From Neodontobutis hainanensis (Eukaryota; Chordata; Actinopteri; Gobiiformes; Odontobutidae): a stretch of 64,000 bases of DNA. Below are positions 61,301 to 64,000 of the stretch, in pieces. Position numbers and translations under genes: made by a program. The notes under the pieces are model-generated. The model had not been told where the DNA came from. It saw only the letters and a program-made list of their open reading frames with translations, and searched no databases. Numbering within the stretch: the first letter of the stretch is position 1; each line of letters starts with the position of its first letter. The stretch is taken from positions 1 through 64,000 of the forward strand of contig JALDNG010000949.1 of the NCBI GenBank assembly GCA_024349245.1, read 5' to 3'.

Positions 61301-62534
61301 TTAGTATATTTAGAAAATATTACAGTTCTTATAGCTTGTCTGATTTTATTTTGTGTATTTATCCGCCACACTTTAAAGGCCGGTCTGTGAAAATATTGTC
61401 TGACATTGAACTGGTCCGTGGCGCATAAAAGGTTGGGGACCGCTGCTCTATACCATCGAGCCCCAGGCAGCCACATGAACATTACTCGACAGTTCAGCAC
61501 GCTGTTTCCACACCCACCCCAACTCTTTCGTTGTAGCCATGACAGCGCGCGCACGTGCATACCAGACACGCTGGCAGTGAACTTTTAGATGCGCGCTTTG
61601 CAATTTGAAAAATGGAGTCAGAAGCACGGAATAGAGGTTCAAGAAGAAAACTGAAGATAAGAAACCTAGTTATGTAAAACCCCATTTGTCTAAAATGAAG
61701 TTTGATTGATTTTGAACATTGGTGGACTGTCTACAGGGGGCAAATGTGTCACTTTTAGAAAACGGTAGCCTTTTAGGTCAAAATATGTCATTGTTTTGCA
61801 TCGGATTGTATCTTGGCACCTTTTTGCATTGTTGTCACCTTGTGATGGTGATGGGTTTGCACTCCTCTGTCTATACTGAAAAAACATTTGGAAGCCTTTA
61901 ATAAAAATGAATGTTGCTTTAAATCGGTCTCTTATCTTTCTTCCTTATTTGATTCAGATGCTGGTGAAAAGGTTTTAGTCCTAAAGGTGTCCCCAACGTT
62001 TTTCCCCTGTGCCTGCCTTGCTAGTTCACCATCCTTCCTTCTCGTTCCGTAAGCCTCTGGAGTTGTGAGTTAAGACTTTTTTAAAAAACTGTTCCTGTGG
62101 GGTTGAGCAACTACAAGTCCTGTTAATCCTATAATTTTATATTATAATTGATTTAAAGTGAATATATTGTAATGAAAAACAAAAGTAAATTGTAAGTGGA
62201 AGTGCATCTGTCAATTCATTGAATGTTCAAAATATTATGTTAAGAATACACATTGGTTGGCCTATTCATGAGCATACATCAGGTATTATACATGTTTAGG
62301 GTAATAGGGCATTATTAAGAGACCATGTAAGGTGCTATGTGCTAGAAATGGGTAAACCACAATCAGTGAGTCTGCCCGTGGGGTGGGGGCACCGCCGCGC
62401 CAGGCAGTGTCCCACATTGTCCCTCAGAAACATACCCCTTGTCCCGCCCTTGGGCTTAGTAGCAGGTGGTCACCCTAATCACACAATGGCATCACATGAT
62501 GTGAGGATTTTAACAGATGTATTTCTCTCCACAG

Positions 62535-63325
62535 ATCTCTGTTCACTGATGGCCCAGCGCTTCTCCTGGACGACGAGGCCCGGGTGTCCTGACGTGCTCC
62601 TCCTGCACAGGCTGCCCACACTCACTACACCCCACACACCCCCTGTTCCCTCTGCACCTGCCTCCTCCACAGGCCCCTTGAACTCTGCCTTTGTGTCTGT
62701 CTCTCCTCAGGAGACACTCTTTTCAAGCTCTTGCTCTTTCTCTGACTCTAACTCTCGCTCCTCTCGTTCCCCTCGCTCCTCTAGCTCCTCTGGCGTCTTT
62801 AAGTCTCGTGCTAGATACCTTAGTTCTACCTCCTCATCCTCCTCATCCTCCTGCTCCTCCTCTCCTCCCTCTCACTCCCTTGCTCTCTCTCGTCCTGCTA
62901 AGGTCCGTAAGCTTAGCTCTGGCTCCTTCTCTCGCTGCGCTCGCTCGCTTGCTATCTCTCCTCCTCCTGCTCAGGTCCCTCAGCTGAGCTTCTCTCTGCT
63001 CCCAGACTCCTTTGCTCTGGATGTTACTGTTTCTCCTTCTGAGGCTCGGAAGGCCCCAGCTGCTCCTCGTGAGCCCCTGGTGCCTCCTCCCTGTGCTCCC
63101 TGCACTAACCCTCTTGTCTCCTCTGCTCCCTCCAGGGCACCTCCCTCCCCTGCCACACATCCCAGACCCCAGGAGCCGATCCCCTTGTTTCCTGGGCCCA
63201 AGCCGGACTGGGTGAAGGAGATGGAAGATTACATGAGGGACCGGGCGCTCGAGTGGAAACACTGGAAAAGGTCGGATAAACCACAAAGGCCAATTCAAAA
63301 GGAGAAGCACTTTTACTCTTTTTAA
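62535..63325 (+). CDS. Terminal coding exon, Ser/Pro-rich protein, unidentified
   Basis: Acceptor TTTCTCTCCACAG precedes an exon whose frame is open to TAA at 63,323-63,325, about 263 codons. The first two bases complete a split codon, then LCSLMAQRF. Residues from about 60 onward (in this exon) are a low-complexity Ser/Arg segment (SRSPRSSSSSGVF, RYLSSTSSSSSSSCSSS). Proline-rich stretches follow. The C-terminus is charged and aromatic (DWVKEMEDYMRDRALEW, then KHW and a Lys-rich tail ending FYSF). The frame also runs upstream to an ATG at 62,339, but that part lies in the outer transposon and intron, so I do not take it as coding. Ser/Arg-rich composition suggests a nuclear, disordered protein; identity unknown. 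Earlier exons were not found. Confidence 0.65.
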
Positions 63326-64000
63326 GAACTGACCACTTTCAGTGTTTCTTCTGAGTGAAATCGTGCTGGGACTTAGAGGCAGGACTCAGGGTCATTTCAG
63401 GATAAGTATAACATTTGTAAATATTGTATATAGTGTGTTGTGTGTCAGAGGGTTTAGTGTGGTGTGACATGTTTAAATAGGTTCATTAGCTCTTCCAGTT
63501 GGACTTGTTCCATGTTTTTGCTGTGTTGTGTGAAAAATACAAATGATATGTTCTCCTTAAACAAATGAAACTATAAAAGGTGAGTATTCAGTACCTGGGG
63601 TTGATTAACATGTTTTACACTTTCACTTGCTGTTTTTCTTCTGCTTCTCCAAAAGGTGACAGTCTAAAGAGACCCAGCAGTAAACTATAGACAAGGAGCT
63701 TGTGCAAAAAAGAGGAGCGTAAACAAAGGGCAAAAGTAAAGGAGAGGAAAGAAAGTACAATGTAAGATGAAAAAGTAACAGAAGTAAAAGTAATCTGACT
63801 TTCATGGACAGACAAGAGTAAAGAGTCTAATTCAAGTTAAATAAACTGATTTCTCGCAGGAAGAGGCCTAAACAACAATTTTTTCTGTGTTATGGTTGGT
63901 TCAGACGTGTTTTTGATGTTGCACCAGCTATCGCATGCGGAGCTTACTGCGGCTCGCAAAGCTTTTGGTAATGTCATTCATTATTACATTTGTAAGATCA
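63326..64000. other. Probable 3'UTR and downstream DNA
   Basis: No gene recognised. A candidate polyadenylation signal AATAAA lies at 63,840-63,845, about 515 bp after the stop. It could end the transcript of the preceding exon, though this is a weak signal on its own. Confidence 0.4.

Larger units (their letters stand above)
60090..61445. mobile_element. Middle hAT (Tip100/Zaphod-like) transposon
   Basis: Inverted ends CAGCGGTCCCTAACC (60,090) and GGTTGGGGACCGCTG (61,445), flanked by 8-bp copies GTCTATAC (60,082-60,089) and CTCTATAC (61,446-61,453), one mismatch. These termini and the adjacent GGACCGG motif are typical of Tip100/Zaphod-type hAT elements. It is inserted in the outer element and itself hosts an inner element. 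Confidence 0.88.
59970..62477. mobile_element. Outer hAT-like transposon
   Basis: The ends are inverted (TAGGGTGACCACC at 59,970 and its complement ending at 62,477) and are flanked by a perfect 8-bp target duplication, ATCACACA (59,962-59,969 and 62,478-62,485). An 8-bp duplication with such ends fits hAT. Its own sequence is 59,970-60,089 and 61,446-62,477; the middle is a younger transposon. No intact transposase. It lies in the intron just 5' of the exon at 62,535. Confidence 0.85.

Noticed and set aside
62339..62534. Extension of the terminal coding exon to an upstream ATG at 62,339
   Set aside because: That stretch is the end of the outer hAT element plus intron, and a strong acceptor sits at 62,534.

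Overview
The window looks like repeat-rich nuclear DNA of a ray-finned fish (teleost). The evidence is a tRNA-headed SINE resembling the V-SINE type, LINE pieces, hAT DNA transposons, a fish-type endogenous retrovirus, AT/GT microsatellites, spliced exons with consensus GT/AG sites, and a decayed HECT ubiquitin-ligase gene of a type expanded in teleosts. No bacterial gene, RNA gene or CRISPR array was seen. Species and chromosome position cannot be told from the sequence.

Layout. (1) 1-27,180 is a purine-rich minisatellite with a 27-bp unit made of three 9-mers that share CAGAG. It is organised into nested segmental duplications of about 0.5, 0.9, 2.0, 2.7 and 3.6 kb. It is interrupted by a duplicated 132-bp foreign segment, a 635-bp higher-order satellite (8,441-10,315), a 23-bp minisatellite (10,316-10,475) and a 3'-truncated LINE carrying an esterase-like ORF1 (20,581-21,832). 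Both 9 and 27 are multiples of 3, so all six frames stay open for long distances; I treat those frames as artefacts. (2) 27,181-35,843 is a second, unrelated satellite of about 354 bp, with 24 full copies and one partial copy. (3) 35.9-36.8 kb holds exons of a degenerate gene of a multicopy fish family. (4) 37.3-38.5 kb is a non-autonomous DNA element with 89-bp inverted ends. (5) 40.7-42.3 kb holds two EF-hand exons, the second split by an L1-type LINE with a 16-bp target-site duplication. (6) 42.4-48.7 kb is a decayed endogenous retrovirus in the next intron. (7) 48.9-54.1 kb is a mix of SINE, LINE pieces, a duplicated 0.3-kb module and a RING-like gene fragment. (8) 54.3-57.9 kb, minus strand, is a multi-exon G2E3-like HECT E3 ligase pseudogene. 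(9) 59,970-62,477 is a three-level nest of DNA transposons. It lies just upstream of (10) the last coding exon (62,535-63,325) of an unidentified Ser/Pro-rich protein, the one apparently intact gene piece in the window.

These genes do not form a pathway. The window reads as a site of repeat accumulation and gene decay. The most informative items are the dated insertion events (target duplications, nesting order), the array architecture, the LINE ORF1 that has lost its esterase residues, and a retroviral open frame with paired H-x-T/S motifs.
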